A stretch of 64,000 bases of DNA from MGIIa-K1 sp964577145 (GTDB taxonomy: Archaea; Thermoplasmatota; Poseidoniia; Poseidoniales; Poseidoniaceae). The stretch is from the NCBI GenBank assembly GCA_964577145.1, contig CAZNXM010000007.1, forward strand, positions 1 through 64,000, read 5' to 3'. Shown piece after piece: positions 45,526 to 54,684 of the stretch. Numbering within the stretch: the stretch's first letter is position 1; every line of letters begins with the position of its first letter. The translations under genes and the position numbers were made by a program. The notes below the pieces were generated by a model. The model was given only the letters and a program-made list of their open reading frames with translations. It had not been told where the DNA came from and did not search any database.

Positions 45526-46119
45526 TCAGTCCTCTCCGATGATGATGGGCTTGTCACCCTCACGGCCAGTGGATGGTGCTCCACCAATGCGAATTATCTT
45601 CTCGCGCAACTTACCAAAGCCATCGATGAGGGCCTCTGGTCGAGGTGGGCATCCTGGAATGTATACGTCTACTGGGATGACTGTGTCAACCCCTTCGAGA
45701 ATATTGTATGACTGATAATATGGGCCTCCTGAAATGGCACATTCGCCCATTGCAATACAATACTTAGGCTCAGGCATCTGCTCCCATAGCCTGACAACAG
45801 GGTCGGCGAATTTCTTTGAAATTGGTCCATTGACCAACAGAACATCGCTCTGACGTGGGCTTGATCTGAATAGTACTCCGAAACGGTCTCCATCAAATCT
45901 CGGTGTCGCTGAAGCTGCCATCTCAATAGCACAGCACTTGATTCCAAGGTGCAGTGTGAACAAAGATTTACGCCCAGCCCAATTGAAGAATCGACCAGCG
46001 AGTACTCCTAGGAATTGCTTAATCCGTGTAGCCTTGAGGGCTTCATCGGTAACATCTCCTACCATCTCTACGAGGGCACGGCTGTTGAATGCGGCGTAAT
46101 TCTCTCCACTATCACTCAT
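45526..46119 (-). CDS. nuoB: Complex I subunit B (N2 cluster)
   Basis: Holds the terminal 4Fe-4S cluster N2 that reduces quinone; 197 aa. The cluster ligands are in GIKCCAIEMAA (the tandem cysteines), MGECAISGG and PGCPPRPEALIDG, all canonical. VNGPISKKFADPVVRLWEQM and YNILEGVDTVIPVDVYIPGC are strong matches. The start is ATG 46119 with a GAGGTGATTT ribosome-binding region; the frame also opens at TTG 46122. It lies 9 bases after nuoA. Confidence 0.96.
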   Translation of the reverse strand: MSDSGENYAAFNSRALVEMVGDVTDEALKATRIKQFLGVLAGRFFNWAGRKSLFTLHLGIKCCAIEMAASATPRFDGDRFGVLFRSSPRQSDVLLVNGPISKKFADPVVRLWEQMPEPKYCIAMGECAISGGPYYQSYNILEGVDTVIPVDVYIPGCPPRPEALIDGFGKLREKIIRIGGAPSTGREGDKPIIIGED

Positions 46120-46128
46120 CAAATCACC

Positions 46129-46602
46129 TCAGATGTAAATGCGGCCTCTCTTGCGGAAGACGTGCCAAACACCCATTACCATGATGCCGAAGAAAAACGC
46201 TAGTACCAACATACTGCCCTCTAGGGAAGTCAGGTCTGCTGCACTTGCTCCAGCGCCAGTATTCTCAGCGGCCAATAGTCCGCCAAGTGCTAAGAACATG
46301 AAAGCAACATCAAACACAAGGAAGATAATAGCGTACCAATAGTATTGGAAGTGGAATTGAATCATTGCATCTCCAACAGGTTCTGAACCACATTCATAGG
46401 TTGAAAGTCGACGTGGATAGAGGCTATGGTCACTCTCATACCCTTCCATCAGCCACGAACGGGTAATGTTTGGGCGAGAGGGGTCGGTCTTGGGCATCAC
46501 GAAGTATTGCGTGACGAATGCGCCTAGGGGCATGCCAATACCGATGAGGGTAAGGAGGGCCATCGAGAGATAGGTGCCAGTAACGGAAATATCGCCGACC
46601 AT
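46129..46602 (-). CDS. nuoA: Complex I subunit A
   Basis: Membrane subunit beside NuoH near the quinone chamber; 157 aa with three hydrophobic segments. Recognised by YECGSEPVGDAMIQFHFQYY, with the conserved Glu and Cys of the loop between TM1 and TM2, then IIFLVFDVAFMFLALG, and a third C-terminal helix. It is the first gene of the operon nuoABCDHIJ1J2KLMN. It has a GGTGATTGA ribosome-binding region directly upstream of ATG 46602. A 7-bp hairpin in the leader lies 13 bases before the start. Confidence 0.92.
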   Translation of the reverse strand: MVGDISVTGTYLSMALLTLIGIGMPLGAFVTQYFVMPKTDPSRPNITRSWLMEGYESDHSLYPRRLSTYECGSEPVGDAMIQFHFQYYWYAIIFLVFDVAFMFLALGGLLAAENTGAGASAADLTSLEGSMLVLAFFFGIMVMGVWHVFRKRGRIYI

Positions 46603-46614
46603 TCAATCACCATT

Positions 46615-46632
46615 GAGAGCGATGACGCTCTC
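46615..46632 (-). promoter_or_regulatory. Leader hairpin upstream of nuoA
   Basis: GAGAGCG (46615-46621) and CGCTCTC (46626-46632) form a perfect 7-bp stem with a 4-base loop. It starts 13 bases upstream of the nuoA ATG, just before its ribosome-binding sequence. It may protect the leader or modulate translation of this 12-gene operon. Confidence 0.4.
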
Positions 46633-46703
46633 CAATCTTGGCGACTCGCGGTCCATCCATAAGCGTTGTCTCACACCCACGCGAAAGAACAGGGTCAAAA
46701 TCA

Positions 46704-46720
46704 TGACCCCGTAGGGGTCA
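46704..46720 (-). terminator. Hairpin at the stop codon of the NEW3-repeat surface protein
   Basis: TGACCCC (46704-46710), loop GTA, and GGGGTCA (46714-46720): a perfect 7-bp stem whose first bases on the gene's strand are its TGA stop codon. The short run TTTT follows a few bases later. It could mark the 3' end of the transcript. Archaeal termination usually relies on oligo-T, so the role is a guess. Confidence 0.4.
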
Positions 46721-49609
46721 AGCGCTCTTTCTACGGCTCATGAAAAATAGCCCTAGGATAATTACTCCACCCATCCCATAGAGTACATTTGGAGTGATTA
46801 AAGAATTCAATGCAAAAGTCTCAGGATGTCCGGTTACTGTCAATTCAATATTTTCACGCCCGACCAATCCAACATCGGTTGGTTCTACTGAGAGCGTGAA
46901 AATATACTCATCAGTAATCTCTGCATTATCAATTGAAGGTGGTCTGACTAATGCGGTTATTCTCATCGTCTCTCCCTCTTCGAGGATACAAATCAAATCC
47001 GCTCCATCGCTCTCACATCCTTGATCAGCTGAAAGTGTAACACTCCATCCTCTCAAACCTTCACTTGCGAAAACCTTGACTTCGGTTTCGACATTTCCGC
47101 TATTTGTAATATTGACATAGAATTTGGAATTGGATTCAATGTCACCGAATGTAATGTCTCTATCTGCATCTCCAATGAGTTCCATATCTAAGTCCATCAC
47201 TGTTTCAACCGAAAGTGAAACTGTGATTTTTCCACTCCTGTTTGCAGCATTTGCCACAGATGTTACGACCATCTCTAACAAACCGCCATCACCATTTTCC
47301 GAACTACTAGATGCGGTGATAACCAGCTCGATAACAGCATAATATTGGATTGCTTCATGTGTTTCCATCAATCCTGCAGCAATCATTTTCTCGACTATTT
47401 TATCGTCGGTACTTCCAATCATTGGGCCGCCGTTCTCATAGTAGAATTCGCCTGTGGCGAGGTCTTTTGCACCCCAGCCCTTAGGAACATGAATCGCTCC
47501 ATCAATTTCCATGCCTTGGTGATAGATTGTACGAGTTGCAATTCCTTGTAATCCAGTGAAGTCGAATAGTGCATCATCGTGGCCATCGCCGGTATTGATC
47601 ACTTTGATCTGATAAGTGGAAGAGCCCCCCGGTGGTAAGATTATGAGCCCATTACGAGAAAGGTCATTCGTCGAATGCATAATCAAACAATCCATTGCGA
47701 AATTGCGGTCGGAAAGAATTGCACGGAAGGTAAATTCGATTTGATTGTCAGGGACGCCGTCATCATCAGCATCACCATTGTTATTATCGCCAATATTGGT
47801 TACACGAACAGTTAGCCTTGAACTTGCTAATTCTTCTTCACCATCTATACTGACAACGAGATACATTATCGCCGAACTTCTTGCATCGATATCAATCTCG
47901 GTCTTTACTTCATCATCAGCCGTCTCGAAGTGATTGCCCCATGCTGGTGTTGCAGTCTGAGAGATTACAGAGAATCTGAATGAATCAACTGTATTTCCAT
48001 CATTGTGCACAGTGATTGGGAACCTTACAGTAGTGTCTGAGCGACCTGTTTGGTCATCGGCAACCGAATCACCACTCATCCCATGAATCGCCTTTACAGT
48101 AATTCGTAATGTCTGAGTAGCATATGCAGCACCGCCGCTATTTGGCATTACAGAGAATGTGATTTCCACTTCTTCTGTAGCAAGAGCATCATCCGGCAAT
48201 GATACTTGAATTTCGATAGTACCTTGCTTTTGATTTGAATGACGAGATTCGGTAGAGATTGTAGATGCTTCAAGGGAGACTGACCATCCCGAAGGTGGGG
48301 ATGATGCTGAAACGCGGAAAGTATCGGGACCATTGCCCTCATTTGTAACAGTTAGAGTAGTGGTAGCATTCGCCCCTGGGTCAATATTGTGTATTACAGA
48401 ATTACCCATCGACATCGATGCACCATGCGACTGTCCAACTATCACATTGATGTCTGATGAACACTTAGCAAGATTGCCGTCTCTTCCTTGAATCGTTATC
48501 GTGGATTGGCTATTAGCCTCAACTGAATCATCTGGAGTAATGTCGATTGTGAACTCTTTCTCGCCATTTCCATCATCATAGGGGAGCATTCCACTCGATG
48601 CACCATCGACTGAAGCCCATGACGCCTTCGAGCCAGTAAATGCGACATTTACCGACCAATCGGTATTACCGGTATTCGAGAAAGTAGCCTCTAAACTTCC
48701 AGAATTTCCGGGGTCAACAGAAACTGAGGACTTGGATAATTCCAAATCGCATTCCTTTAATTCGGGAACTGTAAGATCGAATGGTTCAACATCCGATGCA
48801 CTACCATTTGGATTTTGGTCATTGGAAACAACTCCAGTAATCTCCCAGCAATACTTCTCAGCAGATGCACCCGCAGGTACATCCAAAGTAACGAGAACCC
48901 ATTCACTCGATTCATTGTCGAGTTGTACTTGTGCAGGATCCACACTTACTGAGAAACCAGTAGAGGAAACACAGGGTCCTGAAGTGATGTCTTCCAAAGT
49001 AAGGTCAATAGTTTCCTGAACTCTACCTGTGTTTTTGACTTCAACATCCCATTCAATTGTCGATTCTCCAGCCCATGTTCTCGATGGCTGTTCTACAGTT
49101 AACTCAACGCCGAATACTTCTGAACCTGCACCATCACCTGCTGTAGTGGTGACATCATACGTTTCTTGTGCAGGAGCTCCGGGCTGGTCCGGAGGTGTAA
49201 CCTGTTCGTTGGCATTTGCCGTGACAGTAGTAATGCAAGAGTCCTCGGCATTTTGAGCAAGTGTAACGTTGAGGAAGGTTTCCTCAGTAGCACCAGAGTC
49301 GATTGGCTGGCCAATCTGACCGATAGTTGAAGAGTATCCACTGCAATCCTGGTCATTCGTTGCAGCTAGATTTATCGAAACAGGATTTGCACCATTATTG
49401 GTGACTCTAACAGTATACTCCGCAGTTTCTCCAGGATTGACAGTTTGAGCCACTGGAGAAACTGTCAGGGTGATACTCGCATCCCTGCCACTATCATCTG
49501 CAAGTACAGGAGTTGCAAGTGCAGGAATGATTGCGAGGAGCATGATAGAAACAAGCAAGATACTGGCTCGACGCTGGTTGCGTAGGAGGTCTTCTCGGCG
49601 GGGTTCCAT
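46718..49609 (-). CDS. Surface protein with tandem NEW3/CARDB-like repeats
   Basis: Function unknown; about 963 aa from ATG 49609. The N-terminus has a basic n-region (EPRREDLLRNQRR) then a signal sequence (ILLVSIMLLAIIPALATPVL). The ectodomain is made of about seven related beta-sandwich repeats, each with a phrase like VRVTNNGANPVSINL, VTNEGNGPDTFRV, VHNDGNTVDSFRF or ITNSGNVETEVKV. The C-terminus is one hydrophobic helix (VLYGMGGVIILGLFFM) and a basic end (SRRKSA), a typical anchor. Unlike its neighbours it has no cytosolic tail. Alternative start: ATG 49633. A 9-bp hairpin has this ATG as its loop. It is downstream of the subtilase gene on the same strand. Confidence 0.78.
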   Translation of the reverse strand: MEPRREDLLRNQRRASILLVSIMLLAIIPALATPVLADDSGRDASITLTVSPVAQTVNPGETAEYTVRVTNNGANPVSINLAATNDQDCSGYSSTIGQIGQPIDSGATEETFLNVTLAQNAEDSCITTVTANANEQVTPPDQPGAPAQETYDVTTTAGDGAGSEVFGVELTVEQPSRTWAGESTIEWDVEVKNTGRVQETIDLTLEDITSGPCVSSTGFSVSVDPAQVQLDNESSEWVLVTLDVPAGASAEKYCWEITGVVSNDQNPNGSASDVEPFDLTVPELKECDLELSKSSVSVDPGNSGSLEATFSNTGNTDWSVNVAFTGSKASWASVDGASSGMLPYDDGNGEKEFTIDITPDDSVEANSQSTITIQGRDGNLAKCSSDINVIVGQSHGASMSMGNSVIHNIDPGANATTTLTVTNEGNGPDTFRVSASSPPSGWSVSLEASTISTESRHSNQKQGTIEIQVSLPDDALATEEVEITFSVMPNSGGAAYATQTLRITVKAIHGMSGDSVADDQTGRSDTTVRFPITVHNDGNTVDSFRFSVISQTATPAWGNHFETADDEVKTEIDIDARSSAIMYLVVSIDGEEELASSRLTVRVTNIGDNNNGDADDDGVPDNQIEFTFRAILSDRNFAMDCLIMHSTNDLSRNGLIILPPGGSSTYQIKVINTGDGHDDALFDFTGLQGIATRTIYHQGMEIDGAIHVPKGWGAKDLATGEFYYENGGPMIGSTDDKIVEKMIAAGLMETHEAIQYYAVIELVITASSSSENGDGGLLEMVVTSVANAANRSGKITVSLSVETVMDLDMELIGDADRDITFGDIESNSKFYVNITNSGNVETEVKVFASEGLRGWSVTLSADQGCESDGADLICILEEGETMRITALVRPPSIDNAEITDEYIFTLSVEPTDVGLVGRENIELTVTGHPETFALNSLITPNVLYGMGGVIILGLFFMSRRKSA

Positions 49610-49618
49610 GAACCCCGC
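49598..49618 (-). promoter_or_regulatory. Perfect hairpin whose loop is the start codon
   Basis: On the minus strand GCGGGGTTC and GAACCCCGC form a 9-bp perfect stem, and the 3-base loop is exactly the ATG at 49609-49607. A stem this strong at an initiation codon would be expected to block ribosome entry unless opened, or it could mark the leaderless 5' end. Confidence 0.45.
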
Positions 49619-49662
49619 TCGAAGCCTTCCCATTAAAGGCCTGTCCGAGTATGTTTGAATTA

Positions 49663-52600
49663 TCACTCAACGATAACGAAAGAATCTGCACTCGATTCAC
49701 AGTTTAGACACGTTTTCACATCGCATACTGAATGATAGCGTGCGCCGCACCCGGGGCAACCTAGCATGCCTGAAAGAATAGGTTGACGGCAGGACCAGCA
49801 AGGAGTTGCGTCCGCAGAGGCCGAGAATGCAGCCGCGGCTGGGGCGGCGGCCGGAGTTTCCAGCGGAACATGGTCGGTTTCATTTGCCATTCTTCGGATT
49901 AGAAGGCCAACCAAAACCACGATAATTAACACACCTAATATCGACAAAGTCACGACAGTCATATTGGCTCCTGGTTCGGTAATTAGTTCACCCTCTGAAC
50001 TCATTTCATATGTCATGGTACGGCCTGAAACATCAGGACTATTTGCCAATGCAAAAGTGAAACTAACTTCCCCAGGTTGACTTGCGTTTACTTTCAATCG
50101 CAGGCGTTTGGATTCTCCTGCGCTTAAATCGATCATATCTCCTCCATCAAATGCAGCAGTCCATTCCTCTGGAGGAGTAACAGAAACTCGGTCTGAAATT
50201 AGGCTATTTCCCGTATTGGTGATAGTGATTTGAAGAGTAGATTCAACTCCTGTTTCAACAATTGATGCGCCTTCAAACTTCCAACTTATCCCCTTCACTT
50301 CAGCTACACTCATCGAAATCTGATGTTGAATGCTTACGGAACCATCATCAAGAACAACAGTGAACGATGGTTCTGAACCTGGATTTGCAGTTGCAGGAAT
50401 AATCACAGTGCACGTCATCGCCTCAACATCGTTCTTTCCTAGAGGTTCAACATTGTCACATTCTCCAAGCAAACCACTTCCCAATTGAAGAGTAGTACTC
50501 GGATTCCACAGCGTATCTGCTTCATTTGAAACAAGCCAAGTATAGTTCAAGGCTTTTCCAGTTGGATGAGAACCAGAACCGAATTCATTCGACCATGTTT
50601 CTCCATCGATTTCAAGAGAGAGAAATGTCATTACAGGTTCGGCCAATTGAATGACACTGATTGGAGATTGGTCTTGCCAACTCAATGAAGGTCCGTCAAG
50701 AATGAATGTAATATCACCACTCTTTGCCCCTTCTGCTGCGGTAATGGAAATTAGGATATTGCGACTACCAGTCCAAGATAATGTGAACTCTTCCAAGATA
50801 GTATTCTGAACCCATCCAGTAGGTAGTTGAAGACGCGGAGATAAATCGAGGTCGATATTTCCCTCATGTTCAATACTATACTGCAAAGAGATAGTGCTAC
50901 CAGGCATTATCGAAGATAATTGAGTTTCAAGGTCAACACTAATTTCCTTAATCTCTTGTACAATCAAAGGTAGATCATAGATTACATGACCTGCTACTTC
51001 AGTCTGTGAAACCACACGCAATTTCACTGTTAATTCAGAACCTGCCAATGTCATTACTTGTGGTGGTGTGAATGTAATTCCAACACTCCTTTCACCGCCC
51101 TCCAGCATTAGACCTGTAGAACCAGAATTTGCACCGCCTTGAATTGATAAGTCATCGAAACCAGAATGCCAACCTGGTGGACTCTCAAGGAATAAGTCGT
51201 AACCGATATCGGTATTTCCATCATTGAAAAGTCGTACATCGATAGACGTAGGATTAGATGGATGAACCGGTATTTTCTGGTAATCGATTTCTATTCTAGT
51301 ATCTGCGAGAATTAGCACATCTAGTTCTAGGGTAAATGGCGATTCAACATTATTATCGGTATCTTCACCAAGTAATTCGATAGAATATATCCCGGGTTCT
51401 GGGCCTGCAGGATGGACTAAAGTCACATTCACCAGTGCTCCTTCTTGCCCTTCGAGAGAGAAGTCGGTCTCATCGAGCCCAACATACCAAGGGAGTATTT
51501 CACCATTCGGAGAAGTCACACCGGTCGACGAAAGCGAGGCATTTGTCGAAAGTAATGCAGTATTGGTTAGTACTACTTGCCATGATGAAGTTGTGGCCAA
51601 AATATCAGTCAAAACAGTTGTAGAGTCTTCCGATTCTATTCGGACGCCAGGTGTTGTAACATTCACAATAATGTCTGCACGGTTATTGGCTTCATTGATT
51701 TCATCGATTGAATCATCACTGTCTACCAAGAAAGTGAGAGTACGTGAGCCAGCAGTCTGAGGGTTCCACCAAAATCCAAGGGCCTTTACTCCACCCGGTC
51801 CGAGGTCGAAAGTAGAGGTGTCAATTGGAACGCCTTCCTCTTGGAAGATTACCTCGACGCCTTGTGCTTCGACATTTCCGAGATTGGTAATGTCGATCTC
51901 GACGAATACTGTGTCCCCCACTTGTGGAATTTCAATATCTGTTGAAAAAGTAGCGGCAATAGGACTTGGGTCTGGCCTTAGGTCATTCACACCTACTCCA
52001 GAAACCGCTACTGCAAATGGTTGAGTCTTACTTCCTGAGTGGCCCGCATCTCTAACTTCAAGACTCCATAAGCCAGTCGCTGCACTATCGATTAACACAA
52101 CTTCGACATTATTCAAATCATCATAATTCCCGCCTTGAATTGACCGCCCTTGGCTGAAGACATTACCTCTGTATTCCGTTCCAGAAGGGTCGGTAAGTGT
52201 CAAATCGAGGTCATTTACCAATTGGGTGTTAGAAAACCTTGAGCCTCTCTCATCAGACCAAGCGACTACTGCTTTGAATGGTTGATTCGGTGATGTGATA
52301 TTGAATGAATATGTCTTGGTATTACCAGTTGAAGAAAGTACAGACCTATCATCAACCCAAATACCACGGTCATTGCTTGGAGCAAGGGTATTTTTGAGGT
52401 CTATTCTACCCCATCCTTCATTCATATTTGGAATATCTCGGCTCCCCATATCCTTAGCACCAAGAATCATCAAAGCCTTCACTAAAGCACCTTGAGGTTC
52501 TGGCCTCTGAGCAATCTCAGTAATGTATTCACGAATTAGTGCTGCTGTACCTGCTGCATTTGGTGTTGCCATCGAGGTACCCGTGTACTCAAGGTACCAA

Positions 52601-54087
52601 GTACTCGACCAAGTTGAGCCGCCGGTATCAGTTGCTTCCTGAGCCCTACAAGAGCGAACAAATCCACCGGGGGCAACTATGTCTGGCTTTATTCTTCCAT
52701 CATCGGTAGGGCCTCGACTTGAACCATCCATCAGAGAATTTGGCGCCCCTGAGTATCTATTCTGTGAATTACCAACTGAAATGGTATTCTTTGCTGTAGC
52801 TGGCGGCCCGACAGTACCACTATCCGGTCCATCATTGCCATTTGCGAATAAAATCACTAGGCCTTCTCTACCACTGTAATATTGGTCATAATATCGAGCA
52901 CGGTCGTCCACGTCTTCTGCTGAAGAAGTATATGCGCCCCATTCAGATGATGAAGATGAGCCCCACGAATTGGTATGGACACGAGCACCCTGATTATACG
53001 CTGTATTGAGCATATTGTTGATACTAGCCCATTGGAAGTTGCCACTGTTATCATTTTCCATCGCTTGGAAATATAACTCAGCCTCAGGTGCTATACCTGC
53101 GTAACTTGAGGTATGGCTACCATCGCCAAGAACTGTGCATGCTACATGTGTACCATGTCCAGAATGTTGGTCCGCTGTAGAGCCGTCTCCGACTAAGTCT
53201 ACATTACCGACAACTCTCGTTCCAAAATCGCCGTGGTCCTCATCCAAACCGGAATCTGCAACTGCGACGATAATTCCTGAACCATCGAGGTCTGTTGTGT
53301 AATATTGACGCATCACATTGATGCCGGTATGGCTTCGTGCTTGATCATTGTAAAGCATGATTTCTGGAAGCGGCCCTATCCACGCTATCGCGGGTTCCAT
53401 TGCGAGAGATGCAATTGAAGTTGTAGTGAATCCATCATAACGACCTGTTTCAGCGAAATGGGTATTCTCAAGCATGTTATGTGCAACACGGTCCATCGAT
53501 TGATAGAGTGAGTCTCCCCGAGAATCGGTGAGTGATACTCCATCGAGTAATGTCTCTCCTCTCCAAGATTCAATACGAACTGGCGTTCCTTCATCGGAAT
53601 TCATTACACGTTCATCGACCAGCATTGCAATCGGTATTGGCTGGGTTGAGGCTACACCTTCGACACTGAAAACAAGGGCCAACGCGTTCTGTGTTCCTTG
53701 AACCATCAAACCCGATGGGGAAATGAACTCCCTCACCGAGAGTCCTGGGATTGCATCAAGTTCTGCTCTTGCATCTGCAATTCTGACATCGGATGATATC
53801 AACAGTAGAGCCATGTCGGTTCTCGGTACAAGCAATTCATCAGGAATTGCAGTTTCAAATAAGACACCATTTGCATCGTGTATGCCAATTCTTGAATGCG
53901 CTAGAAGCGCTCTATCTTCGAGCGCAAGAGTTTCATCAAGAACTCCGACAAGGCTTGACATAGCATCTTCTGGAAGGTCAAAACGCAACCATTCGACTCC
54001 TGATTGTCCAGCCTCATTCTCAGACTGTTCGGGAATAGGAATACTCGAAAGGAGCAGGACCACCAGTAGAAGTAACGCTCTTCGCAC
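49663..54087 (-). CDS. Secreted subtilase with CARDB/NEW3-like repeats, membrane span and cytosolic RING-like finger
   Basis: S8-family serine protease of 1474 aa. A signal peptide (RRALLLLVVLLLSS) and a propeptide-like region lead to the catalytic domain (about 260-580) with D278 (VAVADSG), H311 (GHGTHVA), oxyanion N418 (ANGND) and S505 (GTSMATP). A P-domain-like sandwich (WSLEVRDAG), a CARDB-like domain near 700-810 and several NEW3-like repeats follow. One membrane helix lies at about 1375-1397. The ~77-residue tail has CWSC, CPGC, YHSVC and CLNC knuckles, a RING-like order (C-C-C-C-H-C-C-C). The start is GTG 54087, within a hairpin stem. It probably degrades extracellular protein; the tail's role is unknown. 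Confidence 0.85.
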   Translation of the reverse strand: MRRALLLLVVLLLSSIPIPEQSENEAGQSGVEWLRFDLPEDAMSSLVGVLDETLALEDRALLAHSRIGIHDANGVLFETAIPDELLVPRTDMALLLISSDVRIADARAELDAIPGLSVREFISPSGLMVQGTQNALALVFSVEGVASTQPIPIAMLVDERVMNSDEGTPVRIESWRGETLLDGVSLTDSRGDSLYQSMDRVAHNMLENTHFAETGRYDGFTTTSIASLAMEPAIAWIGPLPEIMLYNDQARSHTGINVMRQYYTTDLDGSGIIVAVADSGLDEDHGDFGTRVVGNVDLVGDGSTADQHSGHGTHVACTVLGDGSHTSSYAGIAPEAELYFQAMENDNSGNFQWASINNMLNTAYNQGARVHTNSWGSSSSSEWGAYTSSAEDVDDRARYYDQYYSGREGLVILFANGNDGPDSGTVGPPATAKNTISVGNSQNRYSGAPNSLMDGSSRGPTDDGRIKPDIVAPGGFVRSCRAQEATDTGGSTWSSTWYLEYTGTSMATPNAAGTAALIREYITEIAQRPEPQGALVKALMILGAKDMGSRDIPNMNEGWGRIDLKNTLAPSNDRGIWVDDRSVLSSTGNTKTYSFNITSPNQPFKAVVAWSDERGSRFSNTQLVNDLDLTLTDPSGTEYRGNVFSQGRSIQGGNYDDLNNVEVVLIDSAATGLWSLEVRDAGHSGSKTQPFAVAVSGVGVNDLRPDPSPIAATFSTDIEIPQVGDTVFVEIDITNLGNVEAQGVEVIFQEEGVPIDTSTFDLGPGGVKALGFWWNPQTAGSRTLTFLVDSDDSIDEINEANNRADIIVNVTTPGVRIESEDSTTVLTDILATTSSWQVVLTNTALLSTNASLSSTGVTSPNGEILPWYVGLDETDFSLEGQEGALVNVTLVHPAGPEPGIYSIELLGEDTDNNVESPFTLELDVLILADTRIEIDYQKIPVHPSNPTSIDVRLFNDGNTDIGYDLFLESPPGWHSGFDDLSIQGGANSGSTGLMLEGGERSVGITFTPPQVMTLAGSELTVKLRVVSQTEVAGHVIYDLPLIVQEIKEISVDLETQLSSIMPGSTISLQYSIEHEGNIDLDLSPRLQLPTGWVQNTILEEFTLSWTGSRNILISITAAEGAKSGDITFILDGPSLSWQDQSPISVIQLAEPVMTFLSLEIDGETWSNEFGSGSHPTGKALNYTWLVSNEADTLWNPSTTLQLGSGLLGECDNVEPLGKNDVEAMTCTVIIPATANPGSEPSFTVVLDDGSVSIQHQISMSVAEVKGISWKFEGASIVETGVESTLQITITNTGNSLISDRVSVTPPEEWTAAFDGGDMIDLSAGESKRLRLKVNASQPGEVSFTFALANSPDVSGRTMTYEMSSEGELITEPGANMTVVTLSILGVLIIVVLVGLLIRRMANETDHVPLETPAAAPAAAAFSASADATPCWSCRQPILSGMLGCPGCGARYHSVCDVKTCLNCESSADSFVIVE

Positions 54088-54102
54088 GGCCTAAAGGCCG
54101 TG
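54085..54102 (-). promoter_or_regulatory. Hairpin overlapping the subtilase GTG start
   Basis: CACGGCC and GGCCGTG form a perfect 7-bp stem with a 4-base loop. The last three bases on the gene's strand (54087-54085) are the GTG start codon of the subtilase. No Shine-Dalgarno sequence is seen. Confidence 0.4.
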
Positions 54103-54137
54103 TTGGGACTGCTTTAGGACTTGTCACTCCACGGGTG

Positions 54138-54683
54138 CTAAAGGAACCAAGTAGTGGTATCACATTCATCGGTGAATACCTCATACATCGTTTCACCGAT
54201 TGGATGGCTGAATGTCTGGGTATGTGATTTACCATTGAAATCAGTCCATCCTACATTGATAACGACATGATATTCTTCCCATACAGAATGTCCGAATAAA
54301 ACGAGTTCCATTTCATCGCCAGATATGCTCGTATGGCTGGCAACAGAATTGAAAGAATGCTGATATTGACCAACTACAATATCTGATGAATCTATTACCT
54401 CTACACTGAAGCTCACATCTGTAACTTCCCTACTTCCAGTATTGCTAAACTCGGTCATGATAATATGTCCTTGACGTTGGAGATATACAGTCTCTATTTC
54501 AACCGAATCTCGTGGAATAACCCAATACCAAGTAGAGACTAATGATCCCAATAGAATTAGCATTAGCACACCGGCTAAAGCGATTCGAATTGGATGCACT
54601 CTTTCAGACAATTCCTTTACTCTCTCGCCGACCTCTTGGACGAGTTCTTCGATGACATCTGGATCTTCGGTATCTGGATTCAT
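54138..54683 (-). CDS. Single-span membrane protein, unknown function
   Basis: 181 aa. A charged N-terminal cytosolic segment (about 33 residues, acidic: TEDPDVIEELVQEVGERVKE) precedes one membrane helix (IRIALAGVLMLILLGSLVST). The outer part is a beta-sandwich with a CARDB/FxLD-like opening (TEFSNTGSREVTDVSFSVEV). It ends in cysteines (DECDTTTWFL). The start is ATG 54683, just after the stop codon of the giant secreted protein at 54685, so the two are co-translated and may form a complex in which this protein supplies the membrane anchor. That is inference. No named family. Confidence 0.7.
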   Translation of the reverse strand: MNPDTEDPDVIEELVQEVGERVKELSERVHPIRIALAGVLMLILLGSLVSTWYWVIPRDSVEIETVYLQRQGHIIMTEFSNTGSREVTDVSFSVEVIDSSDIVVGQYQHSFNSVASHTSISGDEMELVLFGHSVWEEYHVVINVGWTDFNGKSHTQTFSHPIGETMYEVFTDECDTTTWFL

Positions 54684-54684
54684 T

